Positions 36,786 through 51,076 of a stretch of 64,000 nt of DNA are shown here, in pieces. The notes beneath the pieces are model-generated. The model did no database searches. It had not been told where the DNA came from and was given only the letters and a program-made list of their open reading frames with translations. The stretch spans positions 25,542,251 to 25,606,250 of the forward strand of contig NC_060062.1 of NCBI RefSeq assembly GCF_020283565.1. The letters run 5' to 3'. The stretch's first letter is position 1; the number at the start of each line of letters is the position of its first letter. The translations under genes and the position numbers were made by a program. Origin of the DNA: Trifolium pratense (lineage: Eukaryota; Streptophyta; Magnoliopsida; Fabales; Fabaceae).

Positions 36786-38175
36786 GTTATTATTATTATT
36801 ATTGTCATCTCTATAGTTTTCATATTCTACATTTATATACTTATGGCTTTTTAATATACACTCACTCAAGCTTTTACTTAGCCTTTACTTTTTTTGGTGA
36901 ATATAATAATTTCTGCTTACTATATTATAATAAGGAGAATACAAAAATACACACTAATTAACTTTGTAACTCTCGGTAATATATTTTTCATCTCTTAAGT
37001 CACAATTCAATTTTCATCCATTGGACTTTTCTACCAATATTTTAATATATAGCTTACAACTATTTTAATTTGTATCCTATTCATATTTTCCTAACTAACC
37101 ATTACGAATGTTAGAAACAAATATTTTCATCCCCTGGTGCTTAGTCATGTGCTTAATAAGATTACCATTTGTTTTTCCGGTTGAATGTGAGAATAGATTT
37201 TTTCATATCTTATAATATGCAATTTCTCTTTCCATTATCTTGCCTCTTCATCTTCTGTGCATCAGGTATAAATACTTATGTTATTTTCTAAAACCATGAT
37301 TTGTTGTAGTTATTTTATTTTTTGCAAAAATTAACTTTTTGCATAACAAATAAAATTAAGAGAATTTGACATTTTTTGTTTGTTGCAGATCATACATTCA
37401 ACTTTTGTGTTGCAGATCATTTATAGGTTTAGTTAATTGTTACTGTATATGTGTGTTTATATTCTATTATGATACAAATTAAATAATATATACTTTATTT
37501 TTAATTGAATTATGTAATAGTTGTTTTACTTTCCTTTCCTTTATTTTTTTTATTTATTCATTTTTTTTATTGATATACTTATTTTTATAATTTTTTATTT
37601 TAGGCTTTGGGTCATCATCTCTTACTCAAACGAACTGAACTGTGAGGTTGATGCTCTTCACATATATGTCCCTTTGGAATATTTTTAAAAGGTATGTACC
37701 CTTTAATTTTATTTGTTTTATTTGAGTTTTTCTAATTCTGTCACTATTTATATGCCAATTGTGTGACTTAGATTTTGTCACATATCTTTTCATCCAATCC
37801 TTTGTGTGTTTTGAAATAGATTTATATGTTGTGCGGAGATATATCATATTACTCCTGTATATATAAATTTTAGATAGTCATTCTGTTACTCATGTAAAGT
37901 AAACCATAATCCTTAAACCAATAATATTTCTTCATTTAACCACTCACTTACAATGCCACACCACTTCTCCTTAGATAATAAATCTTTTGAATTTCGGATT
38001 CTCTATTTTATTATTATTATTATTTTGATAATATGTAATGTTTCAGTTTTATGCAATTGTAAAATAAAAATAATTGCATCACACCCGTGCATCGCACGAG
38101 TAAGAGTCTAGTATAATTATATATAATGATATTTGCCCACATAATATTATTGGAATATTATAAAATATTCCAACA
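36154..38175 (-). repeat. 5' LTR of copia B, copy 2, split by a Helitron
   Basis: Counterpart of 4458-6482, with TG…CA ends on the minus strand and the primer binding site at 36137-36151. It differs from copy 1 only inside the Helitron (one extra ATT triplet, one hexamer less). It is followed at 38176 by the orphan RLK promoter. Confidence 0.9.
36671..38111 (+). mobile_element. Non-autonomous Helitron, copy 2
   Basis: Counterpart of 4975-6418, 1,441 bp, with TC start, CTAG end and A/T insertion site. Its 3' hairpin is simple (CCCGTGCATCGCACGAG), without the repeated CCCGTG of copy 1. This is likely the older state, because the stem is complete with only one unpaired position. Confidence 0.92.
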
Positions 38176-38571
38176 TATGCAGCTTTGAAATTTTATATTA
38201 GATATATAAAGAGATGAATGTGCACTAGGCAAGTGGTTTATGGTTGCATTAATTATTTTGACAAACGACTTATAGCTACTTTCCCATCAAAATTCAAAAA
38301 GTAGATATTCCACCAAAAGAAACAGGTGATGACTAATTCCAACAACGCGGAGAGCACACTATCGTTGACTAAGAAAGATGGTGGAAGTGCAAATTAATTC
38401 TCTTCAACACTTACTTTTTAAGTGGAAATTTTTTAATTACACCCAAAATTTCATTATATTTTTTTATAATACCGAAACAGCCCTTTTCATATATATTACA
38501 AATATATTAAAATCGATTACCACCAAATTTACTAATTTATCCTTGTTACTTTTAACCACGTTGCAAGTTTT
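38176..38571 (-). promoter_or_regulatory. Orphan RLK promoter, copy 2
   Basis: Identical to 6483-6878, with the W-box core at 38365-38370. Here the missing coding sequence cannot lie nearby on the left, because beyond copia B and A the sequence runs into the duplication junction. So in this copy the promoter is permanently separated from an RLK and reads into the copia B LTR in the same direction. Confidence 0.78.
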
Positions 38572-40983
38572 ATATCCTTCATTATAATTTCACTAAAAAA
38601 AATATAGAATAAATATAAGATAAATATAAAAATAAAATAAAATGATATGCTTAAAAATAGAAACAAAACAGATTATAGATTGGAACAAAACAGAACAATA
38701 CTCATAAAATCACTCTTATTAACTTGTGCATTTGTTTTAGATATCATTATCACATTGCTGCATAATTATGCAGACTTATGCCAAGGAACAAACCGCAAAC
38801 TAATTGCAAATCATACTATATTAATATACATGAAAGAAAGTTTACCTTAGGATTTTGGCCAAAACAATGAATCAAAGCGTGGTACTCCTTAAGATCTTCA
38901 GCAGGTGTGGTTGTGGCACGTGCATTTATCTAGTTCAAATCATGATTTGTACAACGTTGGCATAGGTATTTAAAAACTACATAGGAACAACCATAACAGA
39001 CAAACATGATTTGTACAAAGAAGCTTTAGCATATCCTTTTCAAAAAGTAATAGGAAAATGTAAATAATTTTCTTTCAAATTAATAGGTTCCAAATTAAAC
39101 AACACAATTTGGGACAATTTTCTGAGTTTATATTCAATACAAATTCTATCTGGGGCACACAAGCAGAAGCACCTTAAGGTTTCATAGCATTAAGACCATT
39201 AAAAGAAACTAGATGACCATGAAGAATTAGGTATTTCATACTTCTTATATACATAAGTTCTAGCTAATATGAACAGAACTAAACTTCTTATATATGTGCA
39301 GCTGGAAGCCAAGAAACATTTTTACATATAAGAAAAGGTTCTATTAAACCTACATTAAAAAAAGGTAAAATAAATTGGATCGGACTATATTAGAGCATGG
39401 ATTTGACTGATAAGAAAAATAACATGGAAATAGGACAGCATTACAAATAATCAGGAATCTTAAGATACTATCAAAGAGAAAATTAGAGCTAATTAGGAAA
39501 ATTAACCCTATAACTACCAATCCTATTGAAGAAAACCTTCAGTACAAAATTAGATGTAATAACCTCATTATAAATCAGAAACTAGATGTTTTTGTTCATA
39601 GACTGGTACAAAATTATACTAGTAGGCATAAGACTATCATGAAACTAAAAAAAAAAACAGAACAAGAAAAATTAAATTGTGAAGGTAATCAATATTATAT
39701 AGAGGGGATTACTTTGATGAAATATGTAACAGGACATGAACATCTAGCATCTAGGGAACATGCAACTAACTCATTAAATTATCTTCATGTATTTTCATTT
39801 AGGGACAAGCATCAAGAACATTTCACAAAACAGTTTACATTGAATATCTTAAACTACATAAATCAGTAAGAATTCTCACCTCAAACGAAACAGATGGAAA
39901 ATTGAAATATCCGCCTTGAAGAGGTCCGCCCCTGGACGGAGGGAGTATACACGAAACTATTATTTGTGACGGATACATAAAAATTGGATAATTTATCATC
40001 GATAATTATAATCAAATTTATACATTAAATAAGTCTTACAAAAAATAGCACAATAGTTTCACTTATATTTTGACAATATTATATAATCAATTTTTAAATA
40101 TTTTATTCTAAATAAATTTTCTACCATGATAATGACAAACTGTAATATCGAATAAAAGTTAGTTACCCGTACGAATGCACGAATCTTTTAAACTACTTAA
40201 CTCTATAAATTCTATAATTCATATGTAAATTCATCTAACGTGGACTGCAATCTATGAAGGTGTACGTGACATTAATTTACATAGGTGTAGTAAGGACCTG
40301 CCGAAGTTATAGGCAGCCCAAACTCTAGTTCTAAGTGTCATTAGAAAACCAATTTTATAAAGTCTATTAATTAGGCAGGGCAAAATAACTCGTACCCGCC
40401 CCGCCCCGATTTTGATGGGCAAAATTCGAGTTGACTGAGTTTGAGTTCGGGTTTAGATTTTCCTCGATTTTAAAAGATGGGTTTGGGGCGGGTAATAGAG
40501 ATATTGATACCCACCCCGAATCCGTCCTCGAACCCGCCCCGCTTATATCGAATTACATTTTATCATTCATAAATTAGAAACCCTTAAACAAACTCACATT
40601 ACATTCATTTTTTTTTTTTGTAGATTATTACATTCATTTTTTTAAGTTGAGTATTAATAAAATTATTTTCTCTATTTATTTTCAAGTATAAATATTGTTG
40701 AAAAATAATAATTTTCTAACAATAAAATATCACATTTTATTTTTTATTAAAATGATAAAAAATTTATTTTAAAGCTTTAATTTCTTGAACCAAAGTTCCC
40801 TCACAATCTCTTGTATACCAAATGACATTTTAATACAATACCATATGTATAATATAATGCAACCAAATACAAACACAAATTATTATCCCACTACATATAT
40901 ATCACAGTAAAATAAAAACACACGTGAGGACTACAAGACTTGTCTAGCATACATACGGGAACACCATTAGTAAGACATAGTGC
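38572..40983. other. Intergenic region, copy 2
   Basis: Counterpart of 6879-9291: short meaningless open frames, a lone Stowaway-like end near 39934-39947 and the hAT relict at 40372-40582. The poly-T at about 40608-40619 is one base shorter than in copy 1. Confidence 0.6.
40372..40582 (-). mobile_element. Relict of a hAT-like element (copy 2)
   Basis: Counterpart of 8679-8890. It begins TAGGCAGGGCAA and resembles the inverted right end of the element at 28258-28992 with many substitutions; the other terminus is lost. Confidence 0.68.
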
Positions 40984-43900
40984 TTAGCAAGACAACTTCT
41001 GTTTAATTGCAAGCAACTTCAATATAACATCTTTTATGAGCATTCTTTGAGAAGGAAATTCTTCAGAACATGCAACTCCAGTTTCAGCAAACATCATTAG
41101 ACACTGTTTAATATTGTTTTCGACAACCCGTGTCTGATCTTCGGCAAATGGAATAAGCAAACATGAATCCACTATGTCAAGAATGTCTTCTGAAATTTTC
41201 ATCTTACAAAATTTATGTAGACTTAGATTCTCATAAAACATGTTATTTGTTGGCTTCTTTCCAGTGAGCATTTCCAACAACAGAATCCCATAACTGTAGA
41301 TATCTCCCTCTGGTGATACTGGACCACCTGCTCCATACTCTTTTCAAACAACAAATAACGACTGTTTAGGCAAAATTGAACGAAGGTGTATATATAAAAT
41401 TCTATAACAATGAATTAATGGGACAATTGTTATAGTGAGGCTAAAAAAATTTAGCTTCATATAGCTAAATAGAGATATGACAATGATTTAATTCAACGCG
41501 AATATTATACTACAAAGGATGTGTTTTTCAATCATACTCTCAGATTTTGTCAGATTACTGATCATCACTAGACTATTTAATCAACCTCGGATAAAATGAC
41601 AAGTAAGGGATAGAAAGAACTTACCAGGAGGAACATATCCTATAGTTCCCTTAATTATTGTGGAGGAACTAACTTGATCATTATTTGAATGTCCTATCCC
41701 TCCATGAATGAGCCTTGCTAAGCCAAAGTCTCCCAAGTGGGCTACAAAGTCATCATCAAGAAGAACATTGCTTGGCTTAATATCACAGTGAACTACGGCT
41801 TGCTCTGTATCATCGTGTAGATAATCAAGTGCATGAGCTACATCAATAGCAATGTCTACCCTTTGTTTGAAGCTGAGATTATGATTGCCAGACCCTTCAC
41901 TATCATACAATAACTTTTCTAGACTCCCATTAGGCATGAACTCGAAAACTATAGCTTTAAAGTCTTCACCATTATAATCAACACTTGAACAACAAGTTAG
42001 GACCTTGACAAGATTCCGGTGCTTCATATTTGCTAGAGCTTTGCATTCTGCCATGAAACTCTTTGCTGCTCCACGTGTTTGAAGATTCAACACCTTTACA
42101 ACGATAGGTCTTTCAAAGTGGAGAAGTGATCCTTTGTAAACAGATCCAAAGCTTCCTGCTCCTACCAAGTTAGATGAAGAAAAACCATTGGTTGCTTCAT
42201 GTAATTCACCATAAGTAACCCTCAAGTTCCCGTTTTGCAAAGATGGTGAAGAAGGTAACCTTTTGGTTTTTCTCGTAAGGAAATGGACAGTTATAAAAGC
42301 TATGAAAGAGAACAAAATCCCACCAATTACACTAATGAGGATAAGTTTCTTTTTGAGAGATTTTTTGTGTTTCTTGGAAGGCGCCCTAAAACATTTAGGA
42401 AGCTTCAATTGAGGTATCCCTCCACAAAGATTCTTATTTCCAGTTAGTGAAATTGTTGTGACATTGCTAAAGACACCTCCTAAGGGAACCTCACCATAGA
42501 GATTGTTAAATGATAAGTTCAACTTATACAAATATGTTAGATTTTCTAGTTCAAATGGGATTATGCTTGAGAAATTATTGCTAGAAAGGTCTAGGATTTC
42601 AAGTGATCTTAATGAGGAGGCCAAAAAGGAAGGTATACTTCCATGAAAAAAGTTTCTCTGCAACACAAGCTCTGTTAGTGTCAAACAAGCAGCAAGTGCA
42701 TCAGGAATTTCACCTGACAACTTGTTTGCATACAGATACAATACGGAAAATTGCTTCAAGTTACCAAAATCTGAAGGAATGAGACCGGTTAACGAGTTAT
42801 TGGACAAGTCAAGATTTATTAAATCTTTTAGATAGGAAAATGTTTGATTAGGTATATTGCCACTCAAGTTGTTGTCAGAAGCACCAAATGATTGCAACTT
42901 TGTGCAATATCTAAGAGTAAATGGAATGCTTCCTTCTAATTCATTGGAATGCAAGTAAAGATCAGACAACACAGTAAGATTGCCAATTACAATAGGGATG
43001 TTACCAAATAAATTATTTTCTTGTAAGACCAATACTACTATATTCTTCAACATTCCAATAGAATATGGAATTGTTCCCTCAAGGAAATTTTTGCTCATGA
43101 TAAAACCTGTTAGACCTATCAGTTGTCCAATTCCTTCTGGTATTCTTCCAGATATTTGGTTACTTGCCATACTAAGAAAAGTGAGATGGTTGGAAAAGTT
43201 GCCTATACGCTCTTGCAATACGCCACCAAATCTATTGTCATCCAACATTAGTTCTTGCAATACTGTACAATTGGTTAGCGAGTAAAGGAAATCCAAATCG
43301 GGAGCTCCTCCATTCCCAAAATTATTATTTCCAATGTGAAACCTGTGAAGTTTGCTTAAGGATCCCAAAGTTGGAGGTATTAGCCCATTAAAACCATTCC
43401 ATGATATATCAAACCATCGCAATTTAGTGAGGTTGGATATTGAACATGGAAAAGTTCCGACAAAGTGGTTCCCTCCGACCAAGAAGGCTCGAAGGCTGGG
43501 GAAAGCAACATGTATATTTGATGGAAGATAACCGGAAAACTGGTTTTCTCCAAGGACAAAAACTTGAATATTTGACAGATTGTAAAGAGAATAAGGAATT
43601 TCTCCAGAAAAGTTATTTGAACCCAAATTTAGGTCTTTCAAATTTGACAACTTACCCAAGACACGAGGTATGCTTCCTTCCAATTGATTTCTTGCAAGTG
43701 TTATGTTTTGGAGTGATGAAATATTTCCTAGAGAAGGTGGAATAGTACCCACTAAATTATTTGCTCCAAGAAGCAACTTATTAAGCTGCATCATAGAACC
43801 AAACCATGATGGAATATGTCCAGTGAGCTGATTGTACAACAAGATAATTTCCTTAATATTGGTACAATTGCTTAGTTCAATAGGAATCTTACCATGAAAC

Positions 43901-44286
43901 TTGTTCTTGCTCAAGTCAAGAACTTGCAACCTTTTCAAACGACCAACTTCTCTTGGAATTTCACCATGCAAATTGATGTTGGAAAGTTTGAGTTTTTTGA
44001 GAAATGTTAAATTTCCCAAGGCCGGTTCAAGAGTACCGCCCAAATTTTGATTTTCCAACTGCAAGACAAAGACTCTCATGTGGCGTCGACCACATGTAAC
44101 ACCCTCCCATTCACAAAAATGAAGAGATTCATTCCATGATGGAAGATAATCAGGTTCACCATTAGTAAGCTTTACTTTCAAAGAAAGCAAAGCATGTTTG
44201 TCAGTCACTGAACTCAAACTCAAAGCAAGAGCAACTGTTGTTGACAACGTAGCAAAATAGAGAAGAAACATGATATATGTCCTCAT
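40984..44286 (-). CDS. RLK-1': duplicate of RLK-1 receptor kinase
   Basis: Exons 44286-41625 and 41339-40984 with a 285-bp intron; the 1005-residue product is identical to RLK-1. All landmarks are kept: signal peptide, LRRNT cap, LRRs, membrane segment, Gly loop GAGSFG, catalytic Lys731, HCD and DFG. The 5' flank is also duplicated for several kilobases, so if the duplication is real the locus has doubled gene dosage with the same local promoter. Start chosen at 44286 for the same reason as in RLK-1; the frame opens 14 codons earlier at 44328. Confidence 0.9.
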
Positions 44287-44328
44287 TTTGCAATTAGCTA
44301 GTGAATGTGTATTAGAAGTAGAAAACAA

Positions 44329-46095
44329 TATTCTAGTGCTTGTTTTGAGCTATAATTTATCGATATAAAACAAAAGTATATGTAATAAGAAAATTGATAT
44401 ATTGTCCTCCTTAATTTATATTTTAAAAATGTTGCTTTAGTACAGTATGAATCCGCGTGAAAATGTTTGTTTTTGTGGTAAATGGTACGCTTGAAAATAA
44501 CATGGACGTGTGAATTGGGGGCTAAGGTTCACTAGGAAGGAATAGAAGTATTATATGGATAGCAATAATCAAAATTATTATATTAAAATCATCATTGAGT
44601 ACACGATTTGGTACCACACATATGGGATTGGATTGTCACGCAATAACTGTCCTAGTCGTCTGATCTGGAACCGACGATCGAGATTGTTTATGATTGATTT
44701 TACGATTGTGTGATCTGAACCGTCTGATTTAAAATCAACGATCCAGATCTAAAACAGTGTGAAACTGCGTGCTGCTTGTACAATAGCAAATCGAGGTCGG
44801 TCCCCATACATATAGCCTAATATGCAAGTTGGGCACTGATAGCGATTTATTGCAGTAAAAAAACTTTTTACCGTTATATTGTAGCTATTGATGATAAATT
44901 AGACGGTTCAGATTAATGCAACTCTAAAATTGCTCTAAACGATCTTGACTTTAGATTTTAAATCAGACGGTCATGATACAAAACAGTCTGAAAAAACTGT
45001 GTATTTTGACAACAGCAAATCATGTTCGGTTGGGGACTATGGCATATTGTTGGGTGACTGAATTGGAATGGAAGACTTGACTTTAAAGAGTAAACGTTTC
45101 ACTAAAGAGTAATAATAATTATAACCGGAAGATAACATAATTGTTAATGCGTTATGCGTTTATTATATTACTTACTCTTTGTTTGGATAGATCTCATCTC
45201 AAGAACATGGCAAAAAAGTCAAATTATTTAGTTGCCAAATTCTTCCATTGTCTCATTATTTTTAGAACTTTAAGGGCCCGTTTAGTGTGCATGATAGGAT
45301 AAAGATAAGATATGATAATAAGTTGGATAAGAATATGATTGAATAGTGACAGGATAAACACATATCTTATCATGTGTTTGATGCACATAGAATAAGAAAG
45401 ATGATATCATTATTTTATCATATCCCGTGTTTAGTGCACACTTGATATTGACATGATAAAATACATGTTATATTTAAATGACAAAATTATTCTTGTGAAC
45501 ATAAAAGGGTCATAACTTTGACATAAACATAAATATAAATCAATCATTAGGAACAAAATATTAAAAAAAAAAGTTTGTGAAGATGAAACATCCCATTTCT
45601 ATTTTTAGAGACTAAAATAAAAAAATTCACTATAATTTTAAGCAAGAAAAACTTTTTTTTTATTTTTTAAAAAATATAACAAATAAACCACGAATTAACA
45701 TTTTAATCAAATAAAACAATTACAGTATAGTAATCAATGACAAATATAAATACATAGTATTATAAAAAAATTTACTGCAAGTTCGACTCCGTTCATGACT
45801 TATTCTCAGATCTTTTACTTTCAATCATAAATAATATTAAAAAAATATCGCATAGTTATTATTTTATTTCAAAGTTTGATATTAAAAATGATTTAACAAT
45901 ATTAGTTTTCATAAAACAAAATTGCCAAACAATAATTACTTGCATATATGTTAACCAACAACATTTTCAAACAATATACCATGCATTTATTGAAACCAAC
46001 TACAAACACAAATTGTTATCACAATACATTGCAATTGATGGATTAAAAAAAAAACACATTGAAAATAAATTTTCTTATCACAGTATCAATTATTC
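44329..46095. other. Intergenic region with degenerate repeats, copy 2
   Basis: Counterpart of 12637-14403. It holds the two decayed monomers sharing CGTCTGATTTAAAATC at about 44620-45050 and a MITE-like end near 45274. No gene is seen. Confidence 0.5.
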
Positions 46096-49000
46096 CTAAC
46101 ATGGAAACTTTGATTTGATCTCATTTAGCTTAACTATAACATCTTTTATCAGCATTCGATGAGTAGGAAACTCTTCTGAACATGCAACTCCAATTCCAGC
46201 AAACATCACCAAACACTTTTTGATTTTGTTTTCAACAATTCCTGTTTGATCTTCAACAAATGGTAAAAGCAAATGTGAATCTACTATCTCAAGGATTCCT
46301 TCTGGAATTTTCATCTTGCAAAATTTGTGTAGGCTTAGATTCTCATTAAACATGTTATTTATCGGCCTCTTTCCGGTGAGCATTTCTAAAAGAAGAATCC
46401 CGTAGCTGTAGATATCTCCCTGGAGTGATACTTGACCACCTGCTCCATACTCTTTTCAACCAACAATTTCAAATATTTAGGAAAAATTGAACAAAATGTA
46501 ACACTTTAATTAAAAGAATTTGAATGAGATTATTGTCAAAGTCAGGACTAAAAAATTTGAGTGGCATTGCTAAAAAAGTAATTACTTTGAAATAGTACAC
46601 GTTGTAATAATTTCTATATAATCTAAACAAGAATAAATTATCATGGCTAACAATTTGATGGATAGTAATAAGCAAGAGATATAAAGAACTTACCAGGAGG
46701 AACATATCCTATAGTTCCCTTAATTATTGTGGAGGAACTAATTTGATCATTAGTTGAATGTCCTATCCCTCCATGAATGAGCCTTGCTAAGCCAAAGTCT
46801 CCCAAGTGGGCTATAAAGTCATCATCAAGAAGAACATTGCTTGGCTTAATATCACAGTGAACTACGGCTTGCTCTGTATCATTGTGTAGATAATCAAGTG
46901 CATGAGCTACATCAAGAGCAATGTCTACCCTTTGTTTGAAGCTGAGATAATGATTGCCAGACTCTTCACTATCATACAATAACTTTTCTAGACTCCCATT
47001 AGGCATGAACTCGAAAACTATAGCTTTAAAGTCTTCACCATTATAATCAACACTTGAACAACAAGTTAGGACCTTGACAAGATTCCGGTGCTTCATATTT
47101 GCTAGAGCTTTGCATTCTGCCATGAAACTCTTTGCTGCTCCACGTGTTTGAAGATTCAACACCTTTACAACGATAGGTCTTTCAAAGTGGAGAAGTGATC
47201 CTTTGTAAACAGATCCAAAGCTTCCTGCTCCTACCAAGTTAGATGAAGAAAAACCATTGGTTGCTTCATGTAATTCACCATAAGTAACCCTCAAGTTCCC
47301 GTTTTGCAAAGATGGTGAAGAAGGTAACCTTTTGGTTTTTCTCGTAAGGAAATGGACAGTTATAAAAGCTATGAAAGAGAACAAAATCCCACCAATTACA
47401 CTAATGAGGATAAGTTTCTTTTTGAGAGATTTTTTGTGTTTCTTGGAAGGCGCCCTAAAACATTTAGGAAGCTTCAATTGAGGTATCCCTCCACAAAGAT
47501 TCTTATTTCCAGTTAGTGAAATTCTTGTGACATTGCTAAAGACACCTCCTATGGGAACCTCACCATAGAGATTGTTAAATGATAAGTCCAACTTATTCAA
47601 AAATGTTAGATTTTCTAGTTCAAATGGGATTATGCTTGAGAAATTATTGTTAGAAAGGTCTAGGATTTCAAGTGATCTTAAAGAGGAGCCCAAGAACAAA
47701 GGTATAGTTCCATGGAAGAAGTTTCCACCCAACACAAGTTGTGTCAAATCTATGCAAGAAGCTAAATCGTTAGGAATTTCACCAGACAATTTATTTAAGC
47801 TTAGATACAATTGCGAAATATGTTTCAAGTTACCAAACTCTGAAGGAATAGGGCCGGTGAAGGAGTTGTTGGACAAGCCAAGATAAATTAAACCATCTAG
47901 ATAGCCAAATGTTTGATCCGGAATATGACCACTCAATTTGTTACTAGAGAAACTTAACTCCTGCATTTGGGTGCAATTTCTTAATGAAATTGGAATGCTT
48001 CCTTCCAATTTGTTTCCAGATAGATCTAGTTGGGATAACATAGTAAGATTACCAATGACTATAGGGATGTAACCAGATAATTTGTTATCTTCAAAGCCCA
48101 ATGATCCTATATCCTTAAGCTTTCTTATTGAATCTGGAATTGTTCCCTCTAGGAAATTGTTTCCAATTTCTAAGTCAGTTAAACCAATTAGTTGTCCAAT
48201 TCTTTCTGGTATCACTCCATGTATTTGATTATATTCCATATGAAGCAAACTGAGATGGGTGGAAAAGTTTCCTATAATGTTCGGCAACACACCACCAAAT
48301 CCATTGTCAAAAATATATATCTTTGACAATTGAGTAGAGTTGGTTAGCGATGAAAGAAAATCCAAATCATGAGCTCCTCCACTACCAAAATTATTACCTC
48401 CGATATTAAACCATTCAAGTTTATTTAATTGACCCAAAGTATGAGGTATTGACCCAACAAAAGTATTGTATGATATATCCAACATTTGGAGTTCAGTGAG
48501 GTTGGATAATGAAGACGGAAAAGTTCCGCTTATTTGGTTGCCTCCAATAATGAATTCATTAAGATTGGGAAAAGCAAGATGCATATTTGATGGAAGACTA
48601 TCGAAAAGATTGTTTCCCCCAATATCCAAAACTTGAATATTTGATAGGTTGTAAAGAGAATTAGGGATTTCACCTAACAAATTATTTGAATCTAAATTCA
48701 GTATTTTCAAATTTGACAACCTATCCAAAGAATAAGGTATGCTTCCTTTCAAGTGATTTTGTGCAAGTGATAAATTTTCGAGTGATGAAACATTTCCCAG
48801 GGAAGATGGAATAGTTCCAAAGAGATTATTGGCACCGAGATTCAACTGAGTAAGTTGCATCATTGACTCAAACCATGTCGGAATTCTTCCAGAGAGTTGG
48901 TTGCTGTGCAAGAAAATTACCTTGATAGCTGTGCAATTTGTGAGCTCCATAGGAATTTCGCCATGAAGATTGTTATCGTTTAAGTTAAGAACTTGCAATC

Positions 49001-49370
49001 GCTTTAAACGACCAATTTGACTTGGAATTTCACCATACAAATTGACATTTTTAAGTCGTAGTATTCTCAGAAATGTTAGATTTCCCACGGATGGTCCAAG
49101 AGTACCACTCAATATTTGATTTTCCAAATGCAAGGCAACGACTCTCATATGACGACGACCACATGTAACACCCTGCCATTCACAGAAATGTTGAGACTCA
49201 TTCCATGATGGAAGAGAATCTGGTGCACCATTTATAAGCTTTTCTTTCAATGCAAGCAAAGCAAGCTTATCAGTCTCTGTACTCAAAGCAAGAGCAACTG
49301 TTGCAAATGGCATGCAATACACCAATATTTGGAAACAAAAGTAGAGAAGAAACGTCATAAAAGACCTCAT
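46096..49370 (-). CDS. RLK-2': duplicate of RLK-2 receptor kinase
   Basis: Exons 49370-46694 and 46451-46096 with a 242-bp intron; the 1010-residue product is identical to RLK-2, including the SLQGD variant in exon 2 and the non-RD HCD motif. The 560-base tract shared with RLK-1 is present here too (46964-47523), so that exchange predates the duplication. Confidence 0.9.
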
Positions 49371-49542
49371 TTTTCTATTGCAGCTTTGATATTTTACTAG
49401 ATATATGCAGCTTTGAGTTTTTATTAGATATATAAAGAGAAGTTTTGTGCACCACTAGGTAAGTGTTTTGTGGTCGAATGTGACAAATGAAACCGTCATG
49501 GCTAATTCCACGAACGTGGAGAGCACACCATCATTGACTACC
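49371..49542 (-). promoter_or_regulatory. RLK-2' proximal promoter with W-box core
   Basis: Identical to 17679-17850; TTGACT at 49534-49539. It shares its layout with the RLK-4 and orphan promoters. Confidence 0.55.
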
Positions 49543-51076
49543 TAAAAGTTAGATTCCACACATATGATATGACAGAATCCAAACTCCATAGTACATATGG
49601 GTATAATCGGATCAGAAAAATCCACTTGAACCGTCGATCCAAACCAATCCAGTTCGGCTCATTTGATTCACGAACTAACTTTTTTTTTTGGGCTACTCCA
49701 CCAATTTATATGGTTCGAGAGGGTCAGTTCTAACATCAAGTGGTTCACAAGCTGACTTGATTATATATATAACCCTTAAAAATATATTTTTAAATAACCC
49801 TTCAAAAATGATTTTAAATTTATATATTTGATTTTATACATTTATATTTATAGGATTGATATTTTTTTTTCTTCAGATATATAATTAATTTTATATATTT
49901 AGATAATTGATAATATATATAATACTTTAAAGAAACTAAGACCATCTCCAATGATGTAGTACCTATTAGGTACTCATGGTACTTATTAGGTACTATCATT
50001 GGAGCAATATCCATTTGAGTAGCTAATATGTACTGGTTCTACAATAAGTATTAGTACTTATTTTGTTTTTGTGGGTCCCATTTATAATGATGTATAATTA
50101 TTGGTGAGATGTGTTATTGGTAGGGCCTGTTTAGAACTTTTTAAGAGATGTTGAGTTGGAGGGATTGAGTACTTATTAGGTACTATTATTAAAAAATTAT
50201 AAATGAGTGATGTGTACACGGGGTGCAGTTAAGTACTAAAAAATGAGTATCTCCATTGTGGATGCTCTAAGACAAACACTTAACAATAATAGAAAATGGA
50301 AAATAATAGAAAAAAAATTCATGTCGAACTCTTGAGTTGAGTTTCGAGTTGAAAATGAACTGAACATGAACTGAACCTAATGAGCCGAAGCGAACTGTTC
50401 GTGAACTCTAAACGAGCCAAACTCGAGCTTAAAAAAATGTTCGTATCAAACTCGAGCGAAGTTTCGAGTCGAACTAATTCTTATTGAGTCAAATCGAGTT
50501 CAGACAGGTTCGATTCGACTCGACTCATTTCCACACCTACATGATCTATATGATCAAATAAACTTTTAATATAACGGTAGATTTTATAAAATTCGTTATA
50601 GTAGTATTTGTAACTTGTACATGTGAAGTCTTTCACAATAGACTTGACCTAGAAGATAATCCTCAAGCTAACTTTAGTCCAATGGACAAGTTGGGGAGTC
50701 GTTGGGGACCATGGCTTGTTGGGTTGACCGACTAGGAATGAAAGACTTATAATAATTATTAATGCGCTTATTTGTTACTCACTTTGTTTCTTTATCAAAG
50801 TTTGTATTAGCTTATTTTTAAAATTATACAAAATAGCTTATGCAAATAAATAAGGTTTTATGTTAATTTATATGTTTCTACTAACGAAAACTGAATTTTT
50901 ATAAACTATTTTTTCATAAACTACATTGACAAACTTATAATAATATATGAAAATTTATTTATTTGAGTAGCATAAGCTCAAATATAAACCGATGAAAAAC
51001 GGGCCCTAAGACATTGTCAATCTTCCATTGAACACGATTATTTTACCTCAAGAGCGGACACCTCAAGAGATGCCAC
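49543..51076. other. Intergenic region, copy 2
   Basis: Counterpart of 17851-19384, with the Tourist-like MITE at 49940-50267 and the TCGAGT-rich stretch at about 50332-50547. No gene is seen. Confidence 0.45.
49940..50267. mobile_element. Tourist-like MITE, copy 2
   Basis: Counterpart of 18248-18575, with imperfect GACCATCTCCAATG/GAGCATCCACAATG ends and TAA target repeats on both sides. Confidence 0.75.

Larger units (their letters stand above)
30490..38175 (-). mobile_element. Ty1/copia element B, copy 2
   Basis: The nearly complete element reads on the minus strand: 5' LTR 38175-36154 (with Helitron), primer binding site 36151-36137, decayed internal region 36136-30972, polypurine tract 30971-30958 (CCCAACTGGGAGAT), and 3' LTR 30957-30490, which lacks its last 113 bp. 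Remnants include the RNase H end near 31330-31400 (IETKFMLADSLIKDV) and the same reverse-transcriptase fossils as copy 1 at offset 31696. No ORF exceeds about 70 codons. The long AT-rich stretch between holds no other gene. Confidence 0.9.
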
